Assembly (NCBI GenBank): GCA_910584785.1
Contig: CAJUDX010000022.1
Coordinates: forward strand, 1-44,544
Length of the DNA stretch: 44,544 bases
Direction of reading: 5' to 3'
Source of the DNA: an uncultured Lachnospiraceae bacterium
GTDB lineage: Bacteria; Bacillota; Clostridia; Lachnospirales; Lachnospiraceae
Part shown: piece by piece, positions 32,860-40,846 of the stretch
Numbering within the stretch: position 1 is the first letter of the stretch
Layout: each line of letters begins with the position of its first letter
Notes under the pieces: model-generated
What the model was told of the DNA's origin: nothing
The model's input: only the letters and a program-made list of their open reading frames with translations
The model's database searches: none
Position numbers and translations under genes: made by a program

Positions 32860-34011
32860 TTAATACTCCTTCAATACGGCTCTTCCCACCACCATACGGC
32901 AGATTTCCGAGGTTCCCTCACCGATCGTCAAAAGCTTGGCATCGCGGTACATGCGCTCCACCTGATAGTCATTGCACAGGCCGTAGCCGCCCATAATTTG
33001 TAAGCCCATATCGCAGACACGAACACACATTTCAGAACAAAACATCTTGGTCATCGTTGCTTCGGTGCTGAACGGAAGCCCGGTATCACACAGGCGGGCA
33101 GTGTTATACAGCATAGCCCTTGCCACTTCAATCTCTGTTGCCATTTCTGCCAGCTTAAAGGCAATGGCCTGATTTTCGCAGATAGGCTTTCCAAAGGTCA
33201 CTCTTTCCTTAGAATACTTTGCCGCACGCTCCAGTACGCCCTGTGCCATGCCCACAGCCACAGCGGAGATAGCCACACGTCCGCTGTCCACACACTTCAT
33301 AAATAACGGAAAGCCTCGGTTTAACTCGCCTAACAGGTTATCCTTGGGAATCCGCACATCGGTAAAGGTCAGCGGGCAGGAATAGGAACTGTGGTTGCTC
33401 ATCTTTTCTTCCGGTTTTCCCACCTCTAATCCTGGTGTCCCAGTCGGCACAATAAATACGGAAATTCCCCGGCTGCCCTTTGCCTCCAGATCTGTCTTTG
33501 CTGCAACTAAAAAAGTGGAAGCATAGGTGCTGTTGGTAATAAATGCCTTTGTTCCGTTAATCACCCATTTCTCGCCGTCAAGCACAGCCTTGGTGCGGAT
33601 TTGTCCTGCATCGGAACCGGACTGCGGCTCAGTTAAGGCAAACGCGCAGAGTGCCTCGCCGGAAGCTGCCGGAACCAGGTATTTTTGCTTTTGTTCTTCT
33701 GTACCCGCCAGTAAAATCGGTGTGCTGCCCAGTGAAGCATGGGCATCGATAATAGAAGCTAAGGAAGAGGAATGACGGGCAATCTGCTCCATCACCAAAA
33801 TATCACTTAAGTGATCCATCCCTGCCCCGCCGTATTCTTCGGGAACACAAATCCCCATAAAGCCCATTTCACCGCATTGCTTTACCTCTTCTACCGGAAA
33901 TGCATGACGGCAGTCAAGATCGGTGACAGTCTCAGCAACCACTTCATCGGCAAACTTCTTTGCCAATTCCTGAATCATTAATTGATCTTCTGTTAATGCA
34001 TATTTATTCAT
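32860..34011 (-). CDS. Acyl-CoA dehydrogenase (short-chain type)
   Basis: A 383-residue flavoprotein. Visible blocks are GFMGICVPEEYGGAGMD, CAFALTEPQSGSDAG (flavin binding), WVINGTKAFITN, ERVTFGKPI and QIMGGYGLCNDYQVERMYRDAK. The catalytic base is probably Glu365 in IGEGTSEICRMVV, the position used by short-chain and butyryl-CoA dehydrogenases. With EtfAB it can oxidise acyl-CoA or, in anaerobes, reduce an enoyl-CoA. AGGAGG lies nine bases upstream. Precise substrate unknown. Confidence 0.93.
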   Translation of the reverse strand: MNKYALTEDQLMIQELAKKFADEVVAETVTDLDCRHAFPVEEVKQCGEMGFMGICVPEEYGGAGMDHLSDILVMEQIARHSSSLASIIDAHASLGSTPILLAGTEEQKQKYLVPAASGEALCAFALTEPQSGSDAGQIRTKAVLDGEKWVINGTKAFITNSTYASTFLVAAKTDLEAKGSRGISVFIVPTGTPGLEVGKPEEKMSNHSSYSCPLTFTDVRIPKDNLLGELNRGFPLFMKCVDSGRVAISAVAVGMAQGVLERAAKYSKERVTFGKPICENQAIAFKLAEMATEIEVARAMLYNTARLCDTGLPFSTEATMTKMFCSEMCVRVCDMGLQIMGGYGLCNDYQVERMYRDAKLLTIGEGTSEICRMVVGRAVLKEY

Positions 34012-34044
34012 AGAAAATTACCTCCTGTATCTTTCCTGTATGAT

Positions 34045-35718
34045 TTATGAACTATACTGATTTGCCATCTCAATTAACCGGAACTTCTGCACCTTTCCTG
34101 TGGATGTCCGGGGCCAATCGGCGTTGTCCAGATAAATAAAATACTTAGGAACCTGGAATTTTGCCAGATGTTCCCGGCTATAGGCCTCTGCCTTCTTTCG
34201 GTTCTCCTCTGTATCTTCCCTGAGCTGGATAAACGCAGCCCCGACGTGCCCGTGGCGCTCGTCAGCAACACCTACAACCTCCACATGGAAGATTTCCGGA
34301 CAGTTTCCTAAAACGTCCTCTAAAAACTTGGGTGATACATTTTCCCCATTAATTTTATACATATCATCCACACGCCCGACCATTACCAGATATCCGGCGT
34401 CATCAAAGTATCCACAGTCTCCGGTTTTAAACCAGCCGTCTTTCGTAAACACGCGCTGATTGGCTTCCGGTCGGTTAAAATAGCCTGGGGTGACGACAAG
34501 CCCGCGGCACCATAATTCCCCGGTTTCGCCTTTTCCCAGAGTTTTTCCCGTTTTAGCATCGACAACCCGGTATTCGATCTGGCGCCAGCCAAGGGAGGGA
34601 ATACCGCTGCAGCCGCCGTTAAGCACCCTGCCCACCCGCGATTCCAGGATATGGTCAGAATCCTGCGGAGCCGTCTGCATCGAGGCCCCGCAGACCTCGG
34701 TCATCCCATAGCCCGTGATAATATCAGAAACGCCGAGTGTCTCCCGAATGCCGGGCCACACCCAGGCAGGACAGGCCGACGCTGAACAGTAGACTGCGTG
34801 CAGGTCGGGAAGAATACGCTTTGGCTGTTCTTTCAGGGTATTCTGCTCACGAAGATACCGGATAAGCGCCATCATCTGTACCGGAACACTTAAAACATCA
34901 TTGGCCCGGCTTTCCCGCATAAAATCAAGCACCGGCTCGGCAATAAACTTCCCGCAGCGAAGCAGCACGGCGCCGCCCACTAAGATTGCCGCCAGCATTC
35001 CTTCCACATAGCCATAGACATGGAACAGGGGCAGAGGAATATAAATTCTGCGTCCCGGCTCAAATCCGCGATTTATACAGCTGGCAAAGGCCGAACGCAT
35101 CAGCATATCGTGAGTAAGCATAACCCCCTTAGGCGCCTTAGTACTCCCCGAAGTATAGATAATATCGCACACCTCATCGGCAAACGCCCCGCCGCTGTCA
35201 GAAGGAAGCGACCATCCATTGCCGGCAGCAAGAAAATCCTCCCAGCTTATAACCGGGATATCCGCCTGACAGCATGCACCTTCTAAGGCAATTATCCGGG
35301 TTAAACATCCCACTTTCTCTGTTAAGCGGATGTTGCTGTCCGTCAGCAGATAGTTAGCCTCCGACTGATTTAATATAAACTGCAGCTCCTTAGATGCCAG
35401 GGAAATATTCACCGGAACCTTGACTGCCCGGACAGCATTCACCGCCAGGGCAATCAGCAATTGACGGGGACTGTTTTCCAGCTGCACCGCCACATGATCG
35501 CCGGGCTTAACCCCTGCAGCCAGAAGGCCCTTTGCCACAATTTCCGCCTGTTGTCTGGCCTGTGCATAGGTAAAGTTCTCTCCGCTGCTGTCGTGGATAA
35601 ACTCCCATTCCAGACAGCGGTCTGCTGTTGTTTTAAAAAACTCCCAGATGGTTTTCTTTTCCCATACCGGATAGAGACGGCTCAGTTCAGCCAGCCGGTC
35701 ATCAATCAAGCCTTTCAT
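34045..35718 (-). CDS. AMP-forming acyl-CoA synthetase (ligase)
   Basis: A 557-residue ANL-superfamily enzyme that activates a carboxylic acid with ATP and CoA. Motifs in order: IIYTSGSTKAPKGVML (P-loop), PLPLFHVYGYVEGM, ITGYGMTEVCGA, GELWCRG, KTGDCGYFDDAGYLVMVGRVDDMYKINGENVSP (hinge) and TSTGKVQKFRL with the catalytic lysine near the C-terminus. The overall form resembles medium-chain and aryl/cyclohexane carboxylate ligases. With the CoA-transferase in the same operon it gives two independent routes of CoA activation. AGGAG lies six bases before the ATG. Confidence 0.9.
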   Translation of the reverse strand: MKGLIDDRLAELSRLYPVWEKKTIWEFFKTTADRCLEWEFIHDSSGENFTYAQARQQAEIVAKGLLAAGVKPGDHVAVQLENSPRQLLIALAVNAVRAVKVPVNISLASKELQFILNQSEANYLLTDSNIRLTEKVGCLTRIIALEGACCQADIPVISWEDFLAAGNGWSLPSDSGGAFADEVCDIIYTSGSTKAPKGVMLTHDMLMRSAFASCINRGFEPGRRIYIPLPLFHVYGYVEGMLAAILVGGAVLLRCGKFIAEPVLDFMRESRANDVLSVPVQMMALIRYLREQNTLKEQPKRILPDLHAVYCSASACPAWVWPGIRETLGVSDIITGYGMTEVCGASMQTAPQDSDHILESRVGRVLNGGCSGIPSLGWRQIEYRVVDAKTGKTLGKGETGELWCRGLVVTPGYFNRPEANQRVFTKDGWFKTGDCGYFDDAGYLVMVGRVDDMYKINGENVSPKFLEDVLGNCPEIFHVEVVGVADERHGHVGAAFIQLREDTEENRKKAEAYSREHLAKFQVPKYFIYLDNADWPRTSTGKVQKFRLIEMANQYSS

Positions 35719-35754
35719 TGCTTTCTCCTAAACTTGCATGTTATCCTTCTCCCG

Positions 35755-37044
35755 TCAGCCTATAGGATAAAAGATGCTGGCGAGAATAATGGCTTCAATA
35801 AGAATAATAATGGAACCGACAACGGTAATTGCAAACAGGTGCTTGTAGCCTTCCTTGTGGGTCAGACCACAGCAGGCAAGTACTGTAACCATAACGCCGT
35901 TGTGCGGCAGGGAGTCAAGCGTAATACAGGCAGCCGATGCAATCTTATGCAGTACACCTGCGTTAACACCCATCTCCAGATACTTCGGTGCCAAAGTTTC
36001 CAAAGCCAGGGTCAGACCGCCGGAACCGGAGCCGCAGGCTGCCGATAACAGGGATGTACCAATGGAGAAGGAAATCAGCGGAGAACCGCCCATGCCGGTT
36101 GCCACGTTAATTAAGGTGGTATAACCTGCCGTTAATTTCGCCACACCGCCAAAACCTACAACTGCAGAAGTTGCCACGATAGCTCCCATAGCGTCCGCCA
36201 CACCACAGTTTAAAATTTCTATTTTATTATCAATCTTCTTCCAGTAAAGAATGGCAATGGCAATCCAGCCCATTAACAGGGTGTAGAGTACGTCAACGCC
36301 AAAGAATAACGGAATAACCACCAGAGCCAGCGGAATAAAAGCGATGACGCCGTTGCCGTGCTCTTTCTTTTCATATTCTTCCATCATCTTTAAAGTAGCT
36401 GCATCTGCACTGAAGGTCTCGCCTTTTTTGCGGGCAATCTTTTCCTGCCACATGCAATAGAAAGTAGCCAAAAGGAAGAAGGACGCAGCCAGTACTCCAG
36501 AATACACCGGAAGGATGGTTGCTGAGGTTCCCAGGTATTTTACCGGGATATTGTTCACAACAGAAGGAGAACCCGGCCCCAGGTTAACTGCGGTAAAGGA
36601 ACCGGCAGCCACGATAGCGGGAATTAAATGCCGTGGAAGATTAGCCTTTTTAAACATATTTAAGGCAATCGGGTACATTACAAATACAATAACGTAACAG
36701 GATACACCGCCGTAACCCAAAACCAGGGTGGTCAGACAAAGCACAGCCACCGTATATTTCGTTCCCAGCTTTGAAGTGAGAAGGTTCGCCAAATCCTCGG
36801 CTCCTCCGCCCAGCTGCATCGCCTTTCCAAAGCTTGCCCCTAAGAAAATCAGCGGCCAGTAACTCTTAATATAGCCGACAAAGGCTTCCATATAGTCCGT
36901 TGTCAGACAAGCGTACACATTTAACCCGGATAGAAGCGCCATCAGTCCGGTACAAACCAGCGCAGAAACCGCGATATTTACCCGTTTCCAGATAAGGAAA
37001 ACTAAAAGCAAAAGCGGAACAACGATCGCTAATACACTTAACAT
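35755..37044 (-). CDS. GntP-family carboxylate permease
   Basis: A 429-residue membrane protein with about 12 hydrophobic segments. The N-terminus VLAIVVPLLLLVFLIWKRVNI, GASFGKAMQLGGGAEDLAN and the C-terminal ACITLDSLPHNGVMVTVLACCGLTHKEGY are typical of the GntP family. That family covers gluconate permeases and the hydroxybutyrate-type permeases often found next to CoA-transferase and SDR genes. The context favours a hydroxy or short-chain carboxylate over gluconate. AGGAGG precedes the start. It is one of two different permeases in this operon. Confidence 0.82.
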   Translation of the reverse strand: MLSVLAIVVPLLLLVFLIWKRVNIAVSALVCTGLMALLSGLNVYACLTTDYMEAFVGYIKSYWPLIFLGASFGKAMQLGGGAEDLANLLTSKLGTKYTVAVLCLTTLVLGYGGVSCYVIVFVMYPIALNMFKKANLPRHLIPAIVAAGSFTAVNLGPGSPSVVNNIPVKYLGTSATILPVYSGVLAASFFLLATFYCMWQEKIARKKGETFSADAATLKMMEEYEKKEHGNGVIAFIPLALVVIPLFFGVDVLYTLLMGWIAIAILYWKKIDNKIEILNCGVADAMGAIVATSAVVGFGGVAKLTAGYTTLINVATGMGGSPLISFSIGTSLLSAACGSGSGGLTLALETLAPKYLEMGVNAGVLHKIASAACITLDSLPHNGVMVTVLACCGLTHKEGYKHLFAITVVGSIIILIEAIILASIFYPIG

Positions 37045-37060
37045 ACAATTCCTCCTAATT

Positions 37061-38269
37061 TTAATTCATTTTTCGATTTAATCCTGCAGCAGCCAGACAC
37101 AGCCCTGCGGCAAGGATACTGCACACCGCGGCAAAGATAAATGCGCCGGAGTAGCTTCCGCTTGATGTTTTAATGGCCGTCGCCACATTAGGGCCCACGA
37201 TCGAGGCAATACCGTAGCCGGTAAAGATAATGCTGTAGTTGATGCCATTGTACTTAGGGCCAAACGTATCAGAACTGAGCGCCGAAAACGTAGCCAGGGT
37301 TCCGCCAAAGCAGACACCGGTAATCACAATCGCCACCACAAAAGCCGGGAAGCTGGATACACGGGATAAAAATACCATATCCAGTGCACTTAACAGCATT
37401 ACCCCAATCACGATTTGATGCCGCCCAAAGACATCCGATAAGGAGCCAAGCGCTAAACGCCCGCCAAAGTTTGCCACCGCCATAATTCCAACTAAAAGCG
37501 CTGCCTGTGCCGCGGTAATTCCTGCCGTCTCCTGACCGATTTTTGACGCATGACCGATCAGCATCAGGCCGGCAACCGAAGCACACAGAAGAGTTGCCCA
37601 TAAAAGATAGGCCCTTGGGTCCTTAAGCATCTCCCGCCAGGTCTTTCCGCTGCTTGCTGCCGTTTGCTCAGGGGCAATATAGCCTTCTGGCTTCCAGCCA
37701 GGTTCTGGTCCGTCGATGTACCAGGAAGTTGCCACAGAAATCAAAAGGAAAAATCCACCTACCATTTGAAATGCTGTCATTACATTAAATTTTGTCAATA
37801 AGAAATTAGCCAAAGGCGCGACAATCAGGGATGACATCCCGCACACGCCCACCGCCATACCGGAGGCAAAGCCCTTTTTATCCGGGAACCAGCTCACTGC
37901 GGTTACTACACCCGGATTATAGCCAAAACCTGAGGCACAGCCAGCCAAAATGCCAAGGCTTACATAAAGCATCATAAGGTTTTTGGCAAAGCCGGTGCAA
38001 AACCAGCCCAATCCCCACATGATTCCCGCCACAATCATCAGCCTGCGGGCGCCGAAACGCTGTAAGAGCACCCCGCCCACTAAGCCCATTGCCGCAATCG
38101 TCATCAACATCAGGGAGTAAGCCAGCGTCACCTTGCTGTAATCCCATCCCATATAACTTGCCAGTTCGCCGGAGAAGGCACTCCAGGCGTAAACACCGCC
38201 AAAGCAAAAGGTATTGCAGCAGATGCACAAAAGCACAAGCCATCGATTTTTTTGTTTCTTTTTCTCCAT
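37061..38269 (-). CDS. MFS transporter, OFA (oxalate/formate antiporter-like) family
   Basis: A 402-residue, 12-segment MFS protein. The opening CNTFCFGGVYAWSAFSGELA and FGYNPGVVTAVSWFPDKKGFASGMAVG are characteristic of the OFA subfamily of monocarboxylate carriers. The central loop (residues 193-215) is hydrophilic. A carboxylate, possibly the end product, is the likely cargo. Its start codon lies ten bases after the CoA-transferase stop, without a well-spaced RBS other than GAGG, so coupling is likely. Confidence 0.85.
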   Translation of the reverse strand: MEKKKQKNRWLVLLCICCNTFCFGGVYAWSAFSGELASYMGWDYSKVTLAYSLMLMTIAAMGLVGGVLLQRFGARRLMIVAGIMWGLGWFCTGFAKNLMMLYVSLGILAGCASGFGYNPGVVTAVSWFPDKKGFASGMAVGVCGMSSLIVAPLANFLLTKFNVMTAFQMVGGFFLLISVATSWYIDGPEPGWKPEGYIAPEQTAASSGKTWREMLKDPRAYLLWATLLCASVAGLMLIGHASKIGQETAGITAAQAALLVGIMAVANFGGRLALGSLSDVFGRHQIVIGVMLLSALDMVFLSRVSSFPAFVVAIVITGVCFGGTLATFSALSSDTFGPKYNGINYSIIFTGYGIASIVGPNVATAIKTSSGSYSGAFIFAAVCSILAAGLCLAAAGLNRKMN

Positions 38270-38279
38270 CCTCGTCTAA

Positions 38280-39590
38280 TCATCCTCTCCGGGGAATCAG
38301 GCCCATTTCTATTGCCTTTTCGGTCAGCTCGTCCCTGAATTTGGGATGGGCGATGGCAATTAAGGCCTCGGCACGCTGGCGCACCGTCTTATACCGCAGG
38401 GCAGCGATGCCGTACTCGGTCACAATATAGTCCACATCGTAGCGGGGAACGGTGGTAATATTTCCCGGCTGGAAATAGGGAACAATCTTGGAAATGGTAT
38501 CGTTCTTGGTTGTGGAATTTAAGGCAATAATGGACTTTCCGCCCTCGCTGATCTGTGCACCCCGCACATGATCAAGCTGTCCTCCGATTCCGCTGTACTG
38601 CCGTCCGTTCACGGTTTCCGAATTAACCTGTCCCTGCAGATCCACTTCCAGACATCCGTTAATCGAGGTCTGCTTATAGTTTTGCCCAATAATATAGGGA
38701 TCATTAACATAATCTACCGGCTGCATCTGGAACATGGGGTTGTGGTCAATAAACTTATAAAAGTCCAGGCTTCCTGCTGCCTGCGCACCGATACAGATAC
38801 CGGGATTTAAGGTCTTTTTCTTATTGGTGATAACACCGGCCTGCACCAGTTCCATCATGGCCTCAGTCAGAGTTTCCGAATGAACCCCCAGATCCTTTTT
38901 ATCTAAGAGGTTCCGGGCAATGGCATCGGGAAGAACACCGATTCCCAGCTGAATCGTCGCGCCGTCCTCCACCAGACTTGCACAGTAATCCGCAATTTTC
39001 TTAATCTTTTCATCTGGTTCCGCCCGTCCGATCGTATACAGCGGAGAAACCGCCTCCACAATGTAATCTGCCTTATCCAGTTCAAACAGCTTTCCGCCGG
39101 TAAAAGGCATATCCGGGTTAATCTGCACGATAATGCGATCCGCTGTTCTTGCCGCAGGCTCAGTAAAGCAGCAGGTATTGCCATAGCTGCAAAGGCCGTC
39201 CTCATTGGGCGGTGTCACCTGAATCATGGCCCAGTGCGGGTTTAAATCCGGGTTTTTCGCAAACATGTCCGGCCAGTTGTGGAAATTGGTTCCGCCAAGG
39301 TAGTCCACCCGTCCTGCGTGGTAAGCCGCGCGGGATTTCGGCCCGATAAACAGGGAAGTGTGATGGAAATGCCCCACATACTTTTCATCCACATAGGCAT
39401 TTGGCCCAGGGCTCATTCCATGAATAATCTCCACATTCTCCAGTTCCTGATAGCGGTCAACTAAAGCCTCCACCAGGGCCGGGGGTTCGCCAATCCAGTC
39501 GGCAAAGATAATCTTCTCCCCTGACTTAATATGGCTGACCGCCTCAGCCGCCGTCATGATTCTGTCTCTGTACTTCTCACGCCAATCCAT
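38280..39590 (-). CDS. Acetyl-CoA hydrolase/transferase family CoA-transferase (4-hydroxybutyrate/butyrate type)
   Basis: A 436-residue family I CoA-transferase of the AbfT/Cat type. Relevant segments are HHTSLFIGPKSRAAYHAGR, QVTPPNEDGLCSYG, IQLGIGVLPDA (about 213-223) and DLGVHSETLTEAM, in which Glu239 sits at the position of the catalytic glutamate that forms the CoA thioester. The oxyanion block near the C-terminus reads VNGRQYSGIGGQLDHVRGAQ. It moves CoA from acetyl-CoA or another donor onto a carboxylate. AAGGAGG lies upstream of the start. It is second in the operon. Confidence 0.9.
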   Translation of the reverse strand: MDWREKYRDRIMTAAEAVSHIKSGEKIIFADWIGEPPALVEALVDRYQELENVEIIHGMSPGPNAYVDEKYVGHFHHTSLFIGPKSRAAYHAGRVDYLGGTNFHNWPDMFAKNPDLNPHWAMIQVTPPNEDGLCSYGNTCCFTEPAARTADRIIVQINPDMPFTGGKLFELDKADYIVEAVSPLYTIGRAEPDEKIKKIADYCASLVEDGATIQLGIGVLPDAIARNLLDKKDLGVHSETLTEAMMELVQAGVITNKKKTLNPGICIGAQAAGSLDFYKFIDHNPMFQMQPVDYVNDPYIIGQNYKQTSINGCLEVDLQGQVNSETVNGRQYSGIGGQLDHVRGAQISEGGKSIIALNSTTKNDTISKIVPYFQPGNITTVPRYDVDYIVTEYGIAALRYKTVRQRAEALIAIAHPKFRDELTEKAIEMGLIPRRG

Positions 39591-39617
39591 GAACTCATCC
39601 TCCTTTTTTATCCAGTA

Positions 39618-40376
39618 CTAGAACAAGCAGTTTCCGCCATCCTCAATCCAGGTCTGTCCGGTACAATAGGAAGCCTCATCCGAACCCAGGAAAAGTGCAA
39701 CTGAAGTTGCCTCGTCGGGATCGCCAAAACGTCCAAGCGGGATATTCCTGAGGAACATTTCACACCGTTCTGGATTTAAACGGGTTCCCTCGGTCAGACG
39801 GGTTGCATGGGTTCCCGGACCAAACGCGCAGACACGGATACCGTACTTTGCCATTTCCAGGGCTGCAAACTTCGTAAACATGGTAACGCCGCCCTTACTT
39901 GCCGAATAAGCGCCGGTATTTGGTGAAACGATCTGCGAAGCAACCGAGCTGGTATTCACGACCACACCCTTAATTTCACGAGCCACCATATGGCGGAGAA
40001 CTGCCTGAGAAACAAAGAAGGTGCCATTTAAGTTAATATCAATAACCCTTCTCCACTGCTCCTCGGTGCTGTCTAACAAGGACTGACGACCGATAACACC
40101 GGCAATATTAAACAGTGCATCGATATGATCAAAGTGCTCCAGCACAGCAGCAATCGCCGCGTCAACGCTGGCCTTAGAGGAAACATCACAGGGAACACAA
40201 AATACCTTATCCTCCTGGCCCTTAAATTCTTTTTCCAGTGATTCCTTTTCCAGATCCAAAGCCGCAACCAATGCGCCTTCTTCCACCAGACGGTTAGCCA
40301 GATTTAAGCCCAGCCCGTTAGCGGCTCCTGTAACCACACAAATCTTTCCCACGTAGCGATGATGTTCGTAATGCAT
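39618..40376 (-). CDS. SDR-family NAD(P)-dependent oxidoreductase (3-hydroxyacyl dehydrogenase-like)
   Basis: A 252-residue classical SDR. TGAANGLG near residue 17 is the cofactor loop. The acidic LDLEKE after the second strand suggests NAD rather than NADP. Also present are CDVSSKASV, NIAGVIG and the catalytic Ser-Tyr-Lys in NTSSVASQ and YSASKGG. The C-terminus ends in IEDGGNCLF. FabG- and BaiA-type enzymes share this form. It is the first gene of the operon, with AGGAGG seven bases upstream and a sigma-54-type promoter about 170 bp upstream. A 3-hydroxyacyl-CoA or hydroxy acid is the probable substrate. Confidence 0.88.
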   Translation of the reverse strand: MHYEHHRYVGKICVVTGAANGLGLNLANRLVEEGALVAALDLEKESLEKEFKGQEDKVFCVPCDVSSKASVDAAIAAVLEHFDHIDALFNIAGVIGRQSLLDSTEEQWRRVIDINLNGTFFVSQAVLRHMVAREIKGVVVNTSSVASQIVSPNTGAYSASKGGVTMFTKFAALEMAKYGIRVCAFGPGTHATRLTEGTRLNPERCEMFLRNIPLGRFGDPDEATSVALFLGSDEASYCTGQTWIEDGGNCLF

Positions 40377-40462
40377 AAAGTTACCTCCTGATTCTTATTT
40401 TTTCTGCCTCCTGAAAAAAGGTTTTTTATTGTTTTCATCTTGATTTAACTTTGTTTCGTTCC

Positions 40463-40491
40463 ATTTCTGTTTATGTTTATTTAACAGAAAT
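40463..40491 (-). repeat. Inverted repeat ATTTCTGTT-11-AACAGAAAT in the operon leader
   Basis: Perfect nine-base arms (40463-40471 and 40483-40491). It lies downstream of the expected sigma-54 start site, within the leader of the SDR gene. It could be a hairpin in the mRNA or a repressor site. Confidence 0.55.
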
Positions 40492-40548
40492 TTATAAAAA
40501 TTTAACCTTCTTTGGCGCCAGTTCATGTTATGTGACACTTTATTTATA

Positions 40549-40564
40549 AACAATTACCATGCCA
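40549..40564 (-). promoter_or_regulatory. Sigma-54 (-24/-12) promoter of the acyl-CoA operon
   Basis: On the minus strand TGGCATG-4-TTGTT (40549-40564) matches the TGGCAYG-N4-TTGCW consensus with a single mismatch, C to T, in the -12 element; the GG at -24 is intact. It points towards the SDR gene, and the adjacent divergent genes encode two sigma-54 activators. Confidence 0.65.
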
Positions 40565-40648
40565 AAATTATAATTTACGTCTGTTTTTGGCAATTTTACC
40601 AACCCAACGCCAGTGTTCTCCATAAACATTTTTCCCATAAAATCGTTA

Positions 40649-40687
40649 TTTTTTTGACTTGAATCTGACAAAAAATAGTCAAAAAAA
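40649..40687. repeat. Inverted repeat, candidate upstream activator site
   Basis: TTTTTTTGACT (40649-40659) and AGTCAAAAAAA (40677-40687) are perfect eleven-base arms around 17 bp. The centre lies about 110 bp upstream of the -24 element of the sigma-54 promoter, a normal distance for enhancer binding. Confidence 0.5.
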
Positions 40688-40742
40688 AATCTTTTTTTCC
40701 AGTTTTTTTCTTTTTTCTCCTTCGCACTTCCAGGATTTTCTG

Positions 40743-40771
40743 TTGACATTTTTCCATAGAACAACTAAAAT
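40743..40771 (+). promoter_or_regulatory. Sigma-70-type promoter of the sigma-54 activator genes
   Basis: Plus strand TTGACA (40743-40748), 17 bp, TAAAAT (40766-40771), about 75 bp upstream of the first activator start. One mismatch to consensus. Confidence 0.8.
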
Positions 40772-40846
40772 TAGGATATTCGTTGATTTTTTTCAATATC
40801 ACAGCAAAATGACTTACTACATTAAGAAGATGGGAGACCAAAGAAT

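Larger units (their letters stand above)
40377..40846. other. Divergent regulatory region, acyl-CoA operon versus sigma-54 activators
   Basis: A 470-bp AT-rich stretch without a credible gene. It holds, from right to left, the sigma-70 promoter of the activator genes, an inverted repeat suited to be an upstream activator site, a -24/-12 promoter facing the acyl-CoA operon, and a long leader with a second inverted repeat. Short open frames of 70-90 codons exist here but lack a credible RBS and look like chance. Confidence 0.65.

Noticed and set aside
27612..40376. Bile-acid 7-dehydroxylation (bai) operon
   Set aside because: Flavin reductase, CoA ligase, SDR and MFS genes are reminiscent, but BaiE, a type III CoA-transferase (BaiF) and the BaiCD/BaiH pair are missing, while EtfAB, acyl-CoA dehydrogenase and MaoC are present.
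40600..40616. Second -24/-12-like site TGGCGTTGGGTTGGT
   Set aside because: The TTG of the -12 element is out of register by one base relative to the -24 GG.
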